From contig NZ_BPIK01000001.1 of NCBI RefSeq assembly GCF_026004075.1, positions 1,838,041 through 1,902,040 on the forward strand: DNA of 64,000 nt, written 5' to 3'. A model generated the notes under the pieces. The model was not told where the DNA came from and made no database searches. It worked only from the letters and a program-made list of their open reading frames with translations. The stretch is from Meiothermus sp. GTDB taxonomy: Bacteria; Deinococcota; Deinococci; Deinococcales; Thermaceae. Shown piece after piece: positions 9,425 to 17,449 of the stretch (positions within the stretch are counted from its first letter, which is position 1; each line of letters starts with the position of its first letter). The position numbers and the translations under genes were made by a program.

Positions 9425-10471
9425 CTAAATCTCGCCCGTGGCGATGGCTTTCTGTATCTTCTGACCAATTTCGCGAATCAAGTGTATCAGCACCGCAAAG
9501 CGCTCGTCGCGGGTGTAGCCCTTCTGGTAGCGGGCAAAAATCTGCTGCATAATCACACCGACCTTGAACAATCCGAACACGTAATAAAAAACGATGTTAT
9601 CCACACTGCGACCGCTGTGGGCCGCGTAGGCCGCGACCAGCTCGGCCCGGCGCAGGTTGCCCGGTAGGTGGGTCAGGCCAAAGCGCCTTAGGCCCGGCGG
9701 GTCGTCCGGCTCTGCCCAGTAGCCCAGGGTAGTGCCCAGGTCCATCAGGGGGTCGCCCAGGGTGGCCATTTCCCAGTCCAGCACGGCCATTACCTGGGTT
9801 GGGTCGGCGGGGTTCAGCATCAGGTTGTCGTATTTGAAGTCGTTGTGGATCAGGGCGGCGCTCGAGCTGGCCGGGATGTGGGCAGCCAGCCACTCCATGG
9901 CCTGCTCCATGCCGGGCACCGCCTCGGTGCGGGCCTTCTGGTAGCGCTCCGTCCAGCCCCGCACCTGCCGCTCCACATAGCCCTCGGGCCGGCCCAGGTC
10001 GCCCAGGCCGGCTTTCTGATAGTCCAGGCTGTGTAGCTCGACCAGGGCCTCGAGCGCGGCCTCGCAAATCCTGCGCATGCGCTCGGGGGTCAGGTCGGGC
10101 GGGGGCTGGGTGCGCAGAACCACCCCGTGCAGGCGCTCCATCAGGTAAAAGGGCGCACCGATCACCGAATCGTCCGGGCAGTAGAGCAAGGGCCGGGGCA
10201 CCTTGGGGTAGACCGGCTTGAGGGCCGAGAGAATCCGGTACTCCCGGGCCATGTCGTGGGCGGTCTTGATGTTGGCCCCAAACGGCGGGCGGCGCAGCAC
10301 CAGCTCCTGCCCGCCCAGCCTGAGCAGGTAGGTCAGGTTGGAAAAACCGCTGGGAAACTGCAGCACCTCGAGGCGGCCTTCGGCCCCTGGCAGGTGCTCC
10401 AGCAGGTAGGCTTGCAGCCGCGCAATGTCCAGCTCTTCGCCGGGTCGGGTGGGGGCGGGTTGGTCGGTCAT
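9425..10471 (-). CDS. ACAD10/11-type aminoglycoside-phosphotransferase-family kinase
   Basis: This 348-residue protein has the APH/choline-kinase fold. It shows the nucleotide-binding Lys region (QELVLRRPP), the catalytic loop HNDFKYDNLML and the metal-binding DWEMATLGDP. This subfamily is fused to acyl-CoA dehydrogenase in animal ACAD10 and ACAD11, where the kinase phosphorylates 4-hydroxyacyl substrates before elimination. Here the matching dehydrogenase is the gene immediately upstream, 15 bases away, so the two likely form the bacterial split version. The substrate assignment is inference. Confidence 0.85.
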   Translation of the reverse strand: MTDQPAPTRPGEELDIARLQAYLLEHLPGAEGRLEVLQFPSGFSNLTYLLRLGGQELVLRRPPFGANIKTAHDMAREYRILSALKPVYPKVPRPLLYCPDDSVIGAPFYLMERLHGVVLRTQPPPDLTPERMRRICEAALEALVELHSLDYQKAGLGDLGRPEGYVERQVRGWTERYQKARTEAVPGMEQAMEWLAAHIPASSSAALIHNDFKYDNLMLNPADPTQVMAVLDWEMATLGDPLMDLGTTLGYWAEPDDPPGLRRFGLTHLPGNLRRAELVAAYAAHSGRSVDNIVFYYVFGLFKVGVIMQQIFARYQKGYTRDERFAVLIHLIREIGQKIQKAIATGEI

Positions 10472-10486
10472 GGCAGTACGTTTGGG

Positions 10487-11680
10487 TCAGAGCGAGATAT
10501 CCAGGCCATAGTCCTTGAGCAGCGCTCGAGTCACCACGGTCTTGTGGACTTCGTCGGCCCCGTCGTAGATGCGGGCGGCCCGTTCGTGGCGGTAGAAGAA
10601 CGAGAGCGGCAGGTCGTCGGACATCCCCAGGCCCCCGTGCACCTGGATGGCCCGATCCAGCACCCGCTGCAGCACCCCTGCCACAAAGAATTTGATGAGC
10701 GAGATTTCCACTCGAGCCCCCTCGGCCCCCTTTTGCTCGACCTTCTCGGCGGCATCCAGCACCATCAGCCGGGCCGCGTGAATCTCGGCCTGGGACTCGG
10801 CGATCAGGTGCTGGATAGCCTGGCGCGAACCCAGGGGCTTGCCGGGGGCAAGCTCGCGCCGGGCGGCGTAGGCGCACATCAGCTCGAGGCTGCGCTGGGC
10901 AATGCCAATCCAGCGCATGCAGTGGTGGATGCGCCCCGGCCCCAGCCGCTCCTGGGCGATGGCGAAGCCCTTGCCGCGCGCACCCAGCAGGTTCTCCTGG
11001 GGCACCCGCACGTTCTCGAGTCGAATCTCGGAGTGGCTCATCCAGTCCTCGCCCTCCTCCCCCATCACCGAAATTTTGCGCACCTGCTGGAAGCCGGGGG
11101 CATCGGTGGGCACGATGATCTGGCTGGCCCGGGCGTAGGGGTTGGGCTGCTCGGGGTCGGTGATGCACATCACGATGCAGAAGCTCGAGCCCTCGAAGCC
11201 GGTGGTGTACCACTTGTGCCCGTTGATGACCCACTGGCCGCCCTCGAGCACCGCCCGTGTGTTCATCCAGACCGGGTTGGAACCGGGGTACTCGGGCTCG
11301 GTCATGCCAAAGGAACTGCGAACCTCGCCCTTTGCCAAAGGCTCCAGAAAACGCGCTTTCTGCTCCGGCGTGCCATGCTTGAGCAGTACCTCCATATTGC
11401 CGATGTCGGGGGCCTGGGTGTTGAAGACGTAGTGGCCCAGGGGGCTGCGGCCCAGCTCCTCGCTCAGGCGGGCAAAGGCCCCCAGGCTCAGGCCCATACC
11501 CAGCGGCTTTTGCAGCGGGGGCAGCCACCAGCCCTTTCCCTTTACCTTTTGCCGAACCCGCTCTAGCTCGGGCAGAACAGCCTTGAAGCCGTGCTTCAGG
11601 AAGATGGGCTCGAGGGGCAGCACCTCGGCCTCGAGGAACCTGCGTACTTCCAGCGCCAGGTCGGTGGTTTGTGCGGTCAT
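10487..11680 (-). CDS. Acyl-CoA dehydrogenase, ACAD10/11 type
   Basis: This 397-residue FAD-dependent acyl-CoA dehydrogenase has the flavin-binding FGMTEPEYPGSN and substrate motifs, and ends with the ACAD11-like IYDGADEVHKTV. In that motif Asp replaces the Glu of the usual YEGT sequence. I chose the ATG at 11680, giving MTAQTTDLALEV; a longer reading would run back into the upstream gene. It lies 15 bases before its kinase partner and 68 bases after fadE, from which it is separated by a terminator. A TACACT box 8 bases before the ATG may give it its own promoter. Confidence 0.9.
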   Translation of the reverse strand: MTAQTTDLALEVRRFLEAEVLPLEPIFLKHGFKAVLPELERVRQKVKGKGWWLPPLQKPLGMGLSLGAFARLSEELGRSPLGHYVFNTQAPDIGNMEVLLKHGTPEQKARFLEPLAKGEVRSSFGMTEPEYPGSNPVWMNTRAVLEGGQWVINGHKWYTTGFEGSSFCIVMCITDPEQPNPYARASQIIVPTDAPGFQQVRKISVMGEEGEDWMSHSEIRLENVRVPQENLLGARGKGFAIAQERLGPGRIHHCMRWIGIAQRSLELMCAYAARRELAPGKPLGSRQAIQHLIAESQAEIHAARLMVLDAAEKVEQKGAEGARVEISLIKFFVAGVLQRVLDRAIQVHGGLGMSDDLPLSFFYRHERAARIYDGADEVHKTVVTRALLKDYGLDISL

Positions 11681-11688
11681 TTGGCCCC

Positions 11689-11694
11689 AGTGTA
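11689..11694 (-). promoter_or_regulatory. Possible leaderless -10 box
   Basis: TACACT on the minus strand lies 8 bases before the dehydrogenase ATG at 11680. No convincing -35 box was found. Confidence 0.3.
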
Positions 11695-11700
11695 CCAACT

Positions 11701-11731
11701 TAAAGCAAGAAAGGGCGCAGCTCGTGCGCCC
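11701..11731 (-). terminator. Rho-independent terminator after fadE
   Basis: On the minus strand GGGCGCA pairs with TGCGCCC across a 5-base loop (11713-11731), followed by the T-rich tail TTTCTTGCTTT. It lies 17 bases after the fadE stop and before the next dehydrogenase gene, so read-through may be partial. Confidence 0.6.
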
Positions 11732-11748
11732 CTGGAAATCTGACCCGT

Positions 11749-13494
11749 TCAAGCCCTGGGCTGGGGATAGCCGCCCGCTTCCAGCACCTTCTGGGCAATC
11801 CGGCGGCGCAGCGCCACCAGGTCGGCGGGGTCGTGCTTGGTCAGGCGGCGGGCCGCCGAGGCCATCAGGCGCATATCGTCGCCCTCGGCCAGGCGCGGCA
11901 GAATCGAGAGCGCCGCGGCCTGGGCGCGGTCGAGGGCCTGGTACAGGTAGAGCGCGGCCATCTCGGCATACACCCCACCGCCCAGCCGGCGGGCCCGCAG
12001 CAGGGCGCTTTCGGCAGCGAACACATCTATCAGGATGTCGGCGGCCACCGCCAGCACCTCCTGCTCCTCTTCAATCTGCTTGCCGTACTTGAGGGCGGCC
12101 AGGCCCAGCACCGCCAAGGCCAGCTTTTTGAGGCCCTCGAGCTGGGCCAGCTCCTTGTCCTCGGGCTCCTCGAAGCTGGGCTCCAGCAGCTCTTTTTGCA
12201 GCTTCATGGCTGCATCGAAGAGGGGCAGTTCGCCCTTCATGGCCCGGCGCAGGAGCATGCCCGGAATCAGCAGGCGGTTGATCTCGTTGGTGCCCTCGAA
12301 GATGCGGTTGATGCGGCTGTCGCGGTAGGCCCGCTCGATCTCGTACTCGGCGGAGTAGCCGTAGCCGCCGTGAATCTGCACGCCTTCGTCCACCACGTAG
12401 TCCAGCACCTCGGAGCCCAGCACCTTGATGATGCTGGCCTCAATAGCGTACTCCTCGATGCCGGCGAGCACCGCCTCGGCGGCGTTGGCCTTGTCCAGGC
12501 TGCTCAGAGCCTGGTCAATCATGCCCATGGTGCGGTAGACCGCGCTTTCGCCGGCAAAAATGCGCGCGGCCATCTCGGCCAGCTTTTGCTGGATCAGGCC
12601 GAACTGGGCAATGGGCTTTCCAAAGGCCACGCGCTCCTGGGCGTACTTGGCCGAGAGCGCCAGGGCCCCTTTAGCGCCGCCAATGGCTCCCGCGCCCAGC
12701 TTGTAGCGCCCCACGTTGAGCACGTTGAAGGCGATTTTGTGGCCCTTGCCCAGCTCGCCCAGCACGTTCTCGACCGGCACCTTCACGTCTTCCAGGAAGA
12801 CCTGGCGGGTGCTGGAAGCCTTGATGCCCATCTTCTTCTCTTCGCCGCCCAGGCGCAGGCCGGGGGTGTCGCGTTCGACCAGGAAAGCGGTCAGGCCCTC
12901 CGGGGTCTTAGCGAAGATGGTAAAGAGATGGGCAAAGCCGGCGTTGGAGATCCACATCTTGGTGCCGTTTAGGATGTAGTATTTGCCATCGGCGGAAAGC
13001 TCGGCGCGGGTCTTGGCCCCCATGGCGTCGGAGCCGGACTGCGGCTCGGTCAGGCAGTAGGCCGCGATTAGCTCACCCGAGACCAGTTTGGCCAGGTATT
13101 TGTCCTTCTGTTCCTTGGTGCCCCAGTAGACCAGCGGCAGCAGGCCGATGGAGGTCTGCACCCCGTAGGTCACGCTGAAGCCACCGGTGCCAGCCAGGGC
13201 CTCAGCAATCACCGTGCTGACGGTTTTGGGCAGGTCGAGGCCGCCGTACTCCTCGCCGACCTCTACGCCCAGCAGGCCCAGTTCACCGCACTTCCGCAGC
13301 AATGGGATGTTGTGCTCGAGCTCGCCGTGCTCCATAGCCTCGGCTACAGGCCGGTACTCCTTCTCCACAAACTGCCGCACGGTCTCTTGAATCATGCGGG
13401 TGGTGTCGTCGAAGTCTTCCGGGGTGAAGATCTGCTCGGGCTTCTCCAGGAGCCAGCCGCCGCCTTTGGTTGAGAGTTTTTTGTCTGCAATCAC
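11749..13494 (-). CDS. fadE: Acyl-CoA dehydrogenase FadE (Bacillus type)
   Basis: This enzyme catalyses the first step of fatty-acid beta-oxidation. At 581 residues it is longer than ordinary acyl-CoA dehydrogenases and matches the FadE type: an ACAD core (about 30-420) with LTEPQSGSDA and the catalytic Glu in IFEGTNEINR, plus a helical C-terminal extension. The start is a GTG preceded by GGAGG with a 6-base spacer. A sigma-70-like promoter overlaps a large dyad (13514-13547), one arm of which recurs before the thiolase gene, so both are probably controlled by the same regulator of fatty-acid use. Confidence 0.93.
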   Translation of the reverse strand: MIADKKLSTKGGGWLLEKPEQIFTPEDFDDTTRMIQETVRQFVEKEYRPVAEAMEHGELEHNIPLLRKCGELGLLGVEVGEEYGGLDLPKTVSTVIAEALAGTGGFSVTYGVQTSIGLLPLVYWGTKEQKDKYLAKLVSGELIAAYCLTEPQSGSDAMGAKTRAELSADGKYYILNGTKMWISNAGFAHLFTIFAKTPEGLTAFLVERDTPGLRLGGEEKKMGIKASSTRQVFLEDVKVPVENVLGELGKGHKIAFNVLNVGRYKLGAGAIGGAKGALALSAKYAQERVAFGKPIAQFGLIQQKLAEMAARIFAGESAVYRTMGMIDQALSSLDKANAAEAVLAGIEEYAIEASIIKVLGSEVLDYVVDEGVQIHGGYGYSAEYEIERAYRDSRINRIFEGTNEINRLLIPGMLLRRAMKGELPLFDAAMKLQKELLEPSFEEPEDKELAQLEGLKKLALAVLGLAALKYGKQIEEEQEVLAVAADILIDVFAAESALLRARRLGGGVYAEMAALYLYQALDRAQAAALSILPRLAEGDDMRLMASAARRLTKHDPADLVALRRRIAQKVLEAGGYPQPRA

Positions 13495-13513
13495 CGCTTA
13501 CCTCCACACCATT

Positions 13514-13547
13514 CTTTGACTCGTTATAAATTTATACTGAGTCAAAG
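13514..13547. promoter_or_regulatory. 34-bp operator dyad over the fadE promoter
   Basis: CTTTGACTC (13514-13522) and GAGTCAAAG (13539-13547) are perfect inverted arms. They share their centre with the inner palindrome TATAAATTTATA (13525-13536). In all, 15 of 17 base pairs are symmetric. The dyad overlaps the -10 box and spacer, which fits a repressor, perhaps a TetR-type fatty-acid regulator; none is encoded in the window. Confidence 0.65.
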
Positions 13548-13558
13548 TTTAGCGTCAA
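13531..13558 (-). promoter_or_regulatory. fadE promoter
   Basis: On the minus strand TTGACG (13558-13553), a 16-base spacer and TATAAA (13536-13531) form a good sigma-70 promoter that lies partly inside the operator dyad. Confidence 0.6.
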
Positions 13559-13706
13559 GGTCTGGAGTCGTCAATCGGCCATATCACACACCAGACCCAG
13601 CATTTCGCGCCCTGCGGCTGGGGCTTCAATCTCCTGTTTTCGATCCGAGCACACCGGGTTGCTATGTCCCTTGACCCCAGGTATCCGGCTCCTCAGAATG
13701 AGCCAT

Positions 13707-14267
13707 ATGGCGATTTACATGGTGTACGAAGATGCATTGGCCCTTATGCAGCGGTTTACTCCCTCTGAAAGCCTGCAACGGCACATGATGGCGGTCGAGG
13801 CGGCCATGCGGGCCTACGCCCGGAAATATGGTCAGCCCGAGGAGAAGTGGGCCATTACCGGCATTCTGCACGACTTTGACTACGAGCAATTCCCCGAGGA
13901 GCACCCCTACAAAGGGGTGGAGATGTTGCGTGAGATGGGCTATCCCAAAGATGTGCTCGAGGCCATTCTGGGCCATGTGGATACCCCCGAGCACCCCCGC
14001 AATTCTCTGATGGCCAAGGCGCTGTTTGCAGTTGATGAACTGGTGGGCCTGATTGCCGCAGCGGTATACGTGCGACCCGATCGGAGTATCCACAGCCTCG
14101 AGCTATCCAGCCTAAAAAAGAAATTCAAAGACAAAGCCTTCGCTGCCAAAGTAGATCGGGAGGGCATCGTGCGCGGTGCACAGGAGCTGGGTGTCGACCT
14201 CGACGAGCACATGGCCTTCGTACTCGAGGCCATGAAAGCCGATGCCCGGCGGCTGGGGCTGGGATAA
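13707..14267 (+). CDS. HD-domain phosphohydrolase-like protein
   Basis: This 186-residue protein belongs to the HD superfamily of metal-dependent phosphohydrolases. Metal-binding His and Asp are seen in HMMAVEAAM and the ITGILHDFDYE motif, with a further His in ILGHVDTPEHPR. Substrate is unknown. Several in-frame starts exist (13659, 13698, 13707, 13719). I chose 13707 because it gives the usual family length and has a CAGAAT box 7 bases upstream. The neighbours do not suggest a pathway. Confidence 0.8.
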   Translation: MAIYMVYEDALALMQRFTPSESLQRHMMAVEAAMRAYARKYGQPEEKWAITGILHDFDYEQFPEEHPYKGVEMLREMGYPKDVLEAILGHVDTPEHPRNSLMAKALFAVDELVGLIAAAVYVRPDRSIHSLELSSLKKKFKDKAFAAKVDREGIVRGAQELGVDLDEHMAFVLEAMKADARRLGLG

Positions 14268-14291
14268 CCCTTGCCGAAGCAAGATTTACAG

Positions 14292-14297
14292 TAGGCT
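14292..14297 (+). promoter_or_regulatory. Leaderless-type -10 box
   Basis: TAGGCT is followed by 6 bases and then the GTG at 14304. No Shine-Dalgarno sequence is present. Confidence 0.4.
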
Positions 14298-14303
14298 AAT
14301 GGC

Positions 14304-16202
14304 GTGAACCTACTGCGCTCCGGGTTGGTCGCGCTGGTTTTTCTGGCGCTGGCCTGGGGAAGAAGCTACAGCCTCGAGCGCGTCGAGCAGGATGTATATC
14401 TGCAGGCCGGTGGGCTGGTGCGGGTGGTGGATGTGCGTACCTGGCGCTTCGATGGCGCCTTTCGCGAGGTCTTCCTGGAGATCGATCCCCGCCCAGGCGG
14501 TGTTGTGCGCTTTGAAGAAGCCCAGGCACTGGATAGCGGCCCCCCTATTCGGTACGAAGTACAGGGCAATCGCATCAGCCTGACCGCAGGCCCCCCTGAC
14601 CGGTCGGGCAACCTACCGGTGCTGGCCGAAAACCAGAGCCGCACCTTCCGAATCAGCTATACGCTCAGCAACGAGATCACCGTGGCCCGCGACGCAGCGC
14701 TCTTCGACCGGCAGGTGCTGGAGCCCGAACACGCCGCCGTGGACACTTATCTACTGCGGCTGCATGCCCCAAAACCTGCACCGGAGCAGTTTAGGGTGTT
14801 TGTTTTCACCGGACGGGGGCGCATTGGCACGCTCGAGTTCGACCAGGCCAAGCAGGTTGCCATCGTACGGCTGTCCCCGGTCAGCCAGAACGAGTTTGTG
14901 CGGGCCCGGGTCATCCTGGAAGCCGAGGCTTTTGCCTTCCGCAGCGTGAGCCAGCCCCGCCTGGAGCAGTGGCTGCAAGAGACCGAGGAAGAAACCCGTA
15001 GTTTCCGCGAACGCTCCCGGCAACTCACTGAAAATCAGCAGATGCCCGGCTGGGCCTGGGCGCTGGCTGCCGGGCCAGGTTTGCTGCTGATTGTGCTGTT
15101 TGGTTTTTTCTGGCAGGCCTATCAACGCTATGGCCGCGAACCCCGCATCGAGGAAGTGGGACGCTACTACCGCGAGCCTGCCGAGGCAATTCCACCGGGC
15201 CTGGTGCCCTACGTGATGACCCAGGCCGACCCTGGTCAGAGCATGCTGGGCCGGTTGATCTCGGCTACTTTGTTGGATTTCGCCCGCCGAGGCTCGGTAG
15301 AACTGATTCGCCACGAGAACCCAGGCATTTTGGGCTTATTTGCAAGCACCGAGACCCATTTCAAACTGGTGGCACCGCCCGAAAATGCCACCGCCCTGGA
15401 GATGGAAGTCTGGAATGTACTGCGGGCCGCAGCAGGAAAGGACAGCGTACTTCGGCCCGATGAGCTTAAGAAGTACTTTCAGCAACACCCCAGCCTCCTG
15501 ACCAGCCTGAGCCGCCGCCCCCGCGCCATTTACGAAGCCACCTACGGCAAACTACTCGACCCCCAGAGCAGCAAGGCCGCCGTCCGTTGGGGGGGCTGGC
15601 TGGTAGGGCTGGGTTTTGTGTCTCTCCTGCTCACTTTTACCGCCGGGCCCAGCCTGCTAGATGCCCAAAACGGTGCCCTGTGGGTGGGGGTGCTGATGCT
15701 CAGTGGGATACTGGCCGGTATCGGCTTTTTGGTGCTGGGCTTTCTGGCTTTCGGGGTACTGGCTCGCTGGATGCCGGATAAGTTGCTCAATGCCAAGCGC
15801 TGGCAAGCCTATCGCAACTTTCTCGCCGACTTCTCCCAGATGGAGCAGGCCCCCGCTGAGCACTTCAAGATATGGGACTACCACTTTGTGTACGCAGCAG
15901 CCCTGGGCGTGGCCGAACGCTATTTACGAAACCTGCGTCGAGTGGCCGAGCAACGCCCCGAAGTTTTGGCAGTACCCCGCTGGATTCCAGGTGCAAACCT
16001 GAGCCAGGCAGGGTCGGTGATGGCCTCCGGCGACATGCTGCAACAAATTAGTCAGATGGCGGGGGGACTCGAGCAGATCACCCGCAACCTGGAGAGCCTC
16101 GAGCGGGCCCTCAGGCCCTCCTCGAGCGGCACCGGTGGAGGCTTTGGGGGTAGCTCGAGGGGAGGTTCTTCGGGTGGTGGCAGCTCGAGTGGGGCTCGAT
16201 AA
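14304..16202 (+). CDS. DUF2207-family membrane protein
   Basis: This 632-residue protein has a signal or anchor segment (about 4-20) and a beta-rich extracytoplasmic domain (about 20-245) typical of DUF2207. Membrane segments follow near 250-272, 431-452 and 461-487, and the C-terminus is a Gly/Ser-rich tail (GGGFGG and serine-glycine repeats). Function is unknown. DUF2207 and LemA genes commonly occur together, and here lemA follows by 23 bases, so the two form an operon. The start is a GTG behind a leaderless-type -10 box. Confidence 0.88.
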   Translation: MNLLRSGLVALVFLALAWGRSYSLERVEQDVYLQAGGLVRVVDVRTWRFDGAFREVFLEIDPRPGGVVRFEEAQALDSGPPIRYEVQGNRISLTAGPPDRSGNLPVLAENQSRTFRISYTLSNEITVARDAALFDRQVLEPEHAAVDTYLLRLHAPKPAPEQFRVFVFTGRGRIGTLEFDQAKQVAIVRLSPVSQNEFVRARVILEAEAFAFRSVSQPRLEQWLQETEEETRSFRERSRQLTENQQMPGWAWALAAGPGLLLIVLFGFFWQAYQRYGREPRIEEVGRYYREPAEAIPPGLVPYVMTQADPGQSMLGRLISATLLDFARRGSVELIRHENPGILGLFASTETHFKLVAPPENATALEMEVWNVLRAAAGKDSVLRPDELKKYFQQHPSLLTSLSRRPRAIYEATYGKLLDPQSSKAAVRWGGWLVGLGFVSLLLTFTAGPSLLDAQNGALWVGVLMLSGILAGIGFLVLGFLAFGVLARWMPDKLLNAKRWQAYRNFLADFSQMEQAPAEHFKIWDYHFVYAAALGVAERYLRNLRRVAEQRPEVLAVPRWIPGANLSQAGSVMASGDMLQQISQMAGGLEQITRNLESLERALRPSSSGTGGGFGGSSRGGSSGGGSSSGAR

Positions 16203-16225
16203 TGGAGCCCAGGGAGGAATAAGGT

Positions 16226-16768
16226 ATGGAAATCCTGTTGATCCTGGTTCTGCTGGTGGTGGCTTTATTCGTTCTGTACTACAACCGCATCATCACCCTG
16301 GAAAATCGGGTGAACAACGCACTCTCGCAGGTAGATGTGCAGCTCAAGCGGCGCAACGACCTGATTCCCAACCTGGTCAATACGGTCAAGGGCTATGCCG
16401 CCCACGAGACCGGGGTCTTCGACCGGGTCACCCAGGCCCGCGAGCGGATGCTATCGGCTGGCAGCATCGAGGAAAAATCGGCGGCCTCCAACCAGCTCAC
16501 CCAGGCCCTGCGCAGCGTTTTTGCCATCGCCGAAGCCTACCCCGCGCTCAAGGCCGACGCCAACTTCCGGGAGTTGCAAGGGCAGCTCGAGGAGACCGAA
16601 AACAAGATCGCCTACGCCCGCCAGTTCTTCAACGACACCGTGCTGGACTTCAACAACACCGTCACCACCATTCCCGGCGTATTCGTCGCCCAGCTCATGG
16701 GCAAGAAACCCAGGCCCTTCTTCGAAGTCGACGAGGCTACCCGGCAGGTGCCCGGTGTGAATTTCTGA
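16226..16768 (+). CDS. lemA: LemA family protein
   Basis: LemA proteins have one N-terminal membrane helix (about 3-22 here) and a long helical-bundle domain outside the membrane. Their role is unclear. The 180-residue product shows the conserved RRNDLIPNLVNTVKGYA, FNDTVLDFNN and the PRPFFEV ending typical of the family. A GGGAGGAATAAGGT ribosome binding region precedes the ATG. It is cotranscribed with the DUF2207 gene. Confidence 0.93.
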   Translation: MEILLILVLLVVALFVLYYNRIITLENRVNNALSQVDVQLKRRNDLIPNLVNTVKGYAAHETGVFDRVTQARERMLSAGSIEEKSAASNQLTQALRSVFAIAEAYPALKADANFRELQGQLEETENKIAYARQFFNDTVLDFNNTVTTIPGVFVAQLMGKKPRPFFEVDEATRQVPGVNF

Positions 16769-16844
16769 GGGCTGTTAAATCACTCTCCGCCGGAATAAAA
16801 CCCGCTATGATGAGTCGGTAACCCCGCCTCGAGGGAGGTACTTT

Positions 16845-17099
16845 ATGAAGCTCGGCGCACAGGCTCGAAGCGAACTCCTCTCCCGCATAAGCGCCAACCC
16901 CGACGTTCTGCGCGGCAGGCCCCGCCTCAAGGGAACCCGCATCGCGGTGCACATGGTGCTGGAAGCCCTGGCCGCACAGATGTCCATCGAAGAAGTGTTG
17001 TTGCAATGGCCGGAACTCACCCGCCAGGATATCCAGGCAGCCTTGCTGTACGGGGCCCGCTCGACTAACTACGAGTGGATCGCCCTGCACGAAGAGTAA
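16845..17099 (+). CDS. DUF433 protein, putative antitoxin
   Basis: This 84-residue protein matches the DUF433 helix-turn-helix-like family: the core GRPRLKGTRIAVHMVLE, then SIEEVLLQWPELTRQDIQAAL. DUF433 genes are often paired with DUF5615 PIN-like genes and are thought to encode the antitoxin. Here the stop TAA overlaps the next ATG by one base, so the pair is translationally coupled. GAGGGAGGTACTTT precedes the ATG. Confidence 0.85.
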   Translation: MKLGAQARSELLSRISANPDVLRGRPRLKGTRIAVHMVLEALAAQMSIEEVLLQWPELTRQDIQAALLYGARSTNYEWIALHEE

Positions 17100-17449
17100 T
17101 GCGAATTCTGCTCGACGAAAACATCCCCCAGCGGGTCTTGTGGTGGCTCATTGGCGAGGGCCACGAGGTGGTCACAGCACGGGAGGTAGGCCTTACGGGG
17201 CGCTCCGATCAGGTATTGTACGACTACGCCGAGCGCCACAACTACGTGCTGGTCACGCTCGACCTGGACTTTTCCGACCCCGTGCGCTTTCCCTTGAGCT
17301 TTCCGCGCATTGTATTGCGCCCCGGTGTGATTGACCCCGAGCTGATGCGCGAAATCCTGCGCGATGTCTTCCGGCAGGGATTTCCGCTCTGGGGCGAACT
17401 CTACGTGGTTCAGCCGGAGGGCATCGCCCGGTATAGTGAGGAACTGTGA
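17099..17449 (+). CDS. DUF5615 PIN-like protein, putative toxin
   Basis: This 116-residue protein matches the DUF5615 PIN-like (Mut7-C-related) family. It has the acidic LLDENIP at the N-terminus and VTLDLDFSD in the middle, which together resemble the metal-binding residues of PIN nucleases. I chose the ATG at 17099 overlapping the DUF433 stop. Toxic ribonuclease activity is inferred from the family pairing. Its own stop overlaps the GTG of the following lyase gene, an unusual coupling of a toxin-like gene to a metabolic gene. Confidence 0.85.
   Translation: MRILLDENIPQRVLWWLIGEGHEVVTAREVGLTGRSDQVLYDYAERHNYVLVTLDLDFSDPVRFPLSFPRIVLRPGVIDPELMREILRDVFRQGFPLWGELYVVQPEGIARYSEEL

Noticed and set aside
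9597-11528. 643-codon minus-strand frame over the kinase and dehydrogenase genes
   Set aside because: It is the +1-shifted reading of two recognised genes, with Arg/Gly/Pro-rich composition and no domain.
10127-11566. 479-codon plus-strand frame
   Set aside because: Antisense to the acyl-CoA dehydrogenase and kinase genes; no ribosome binding site or recognisable fold.
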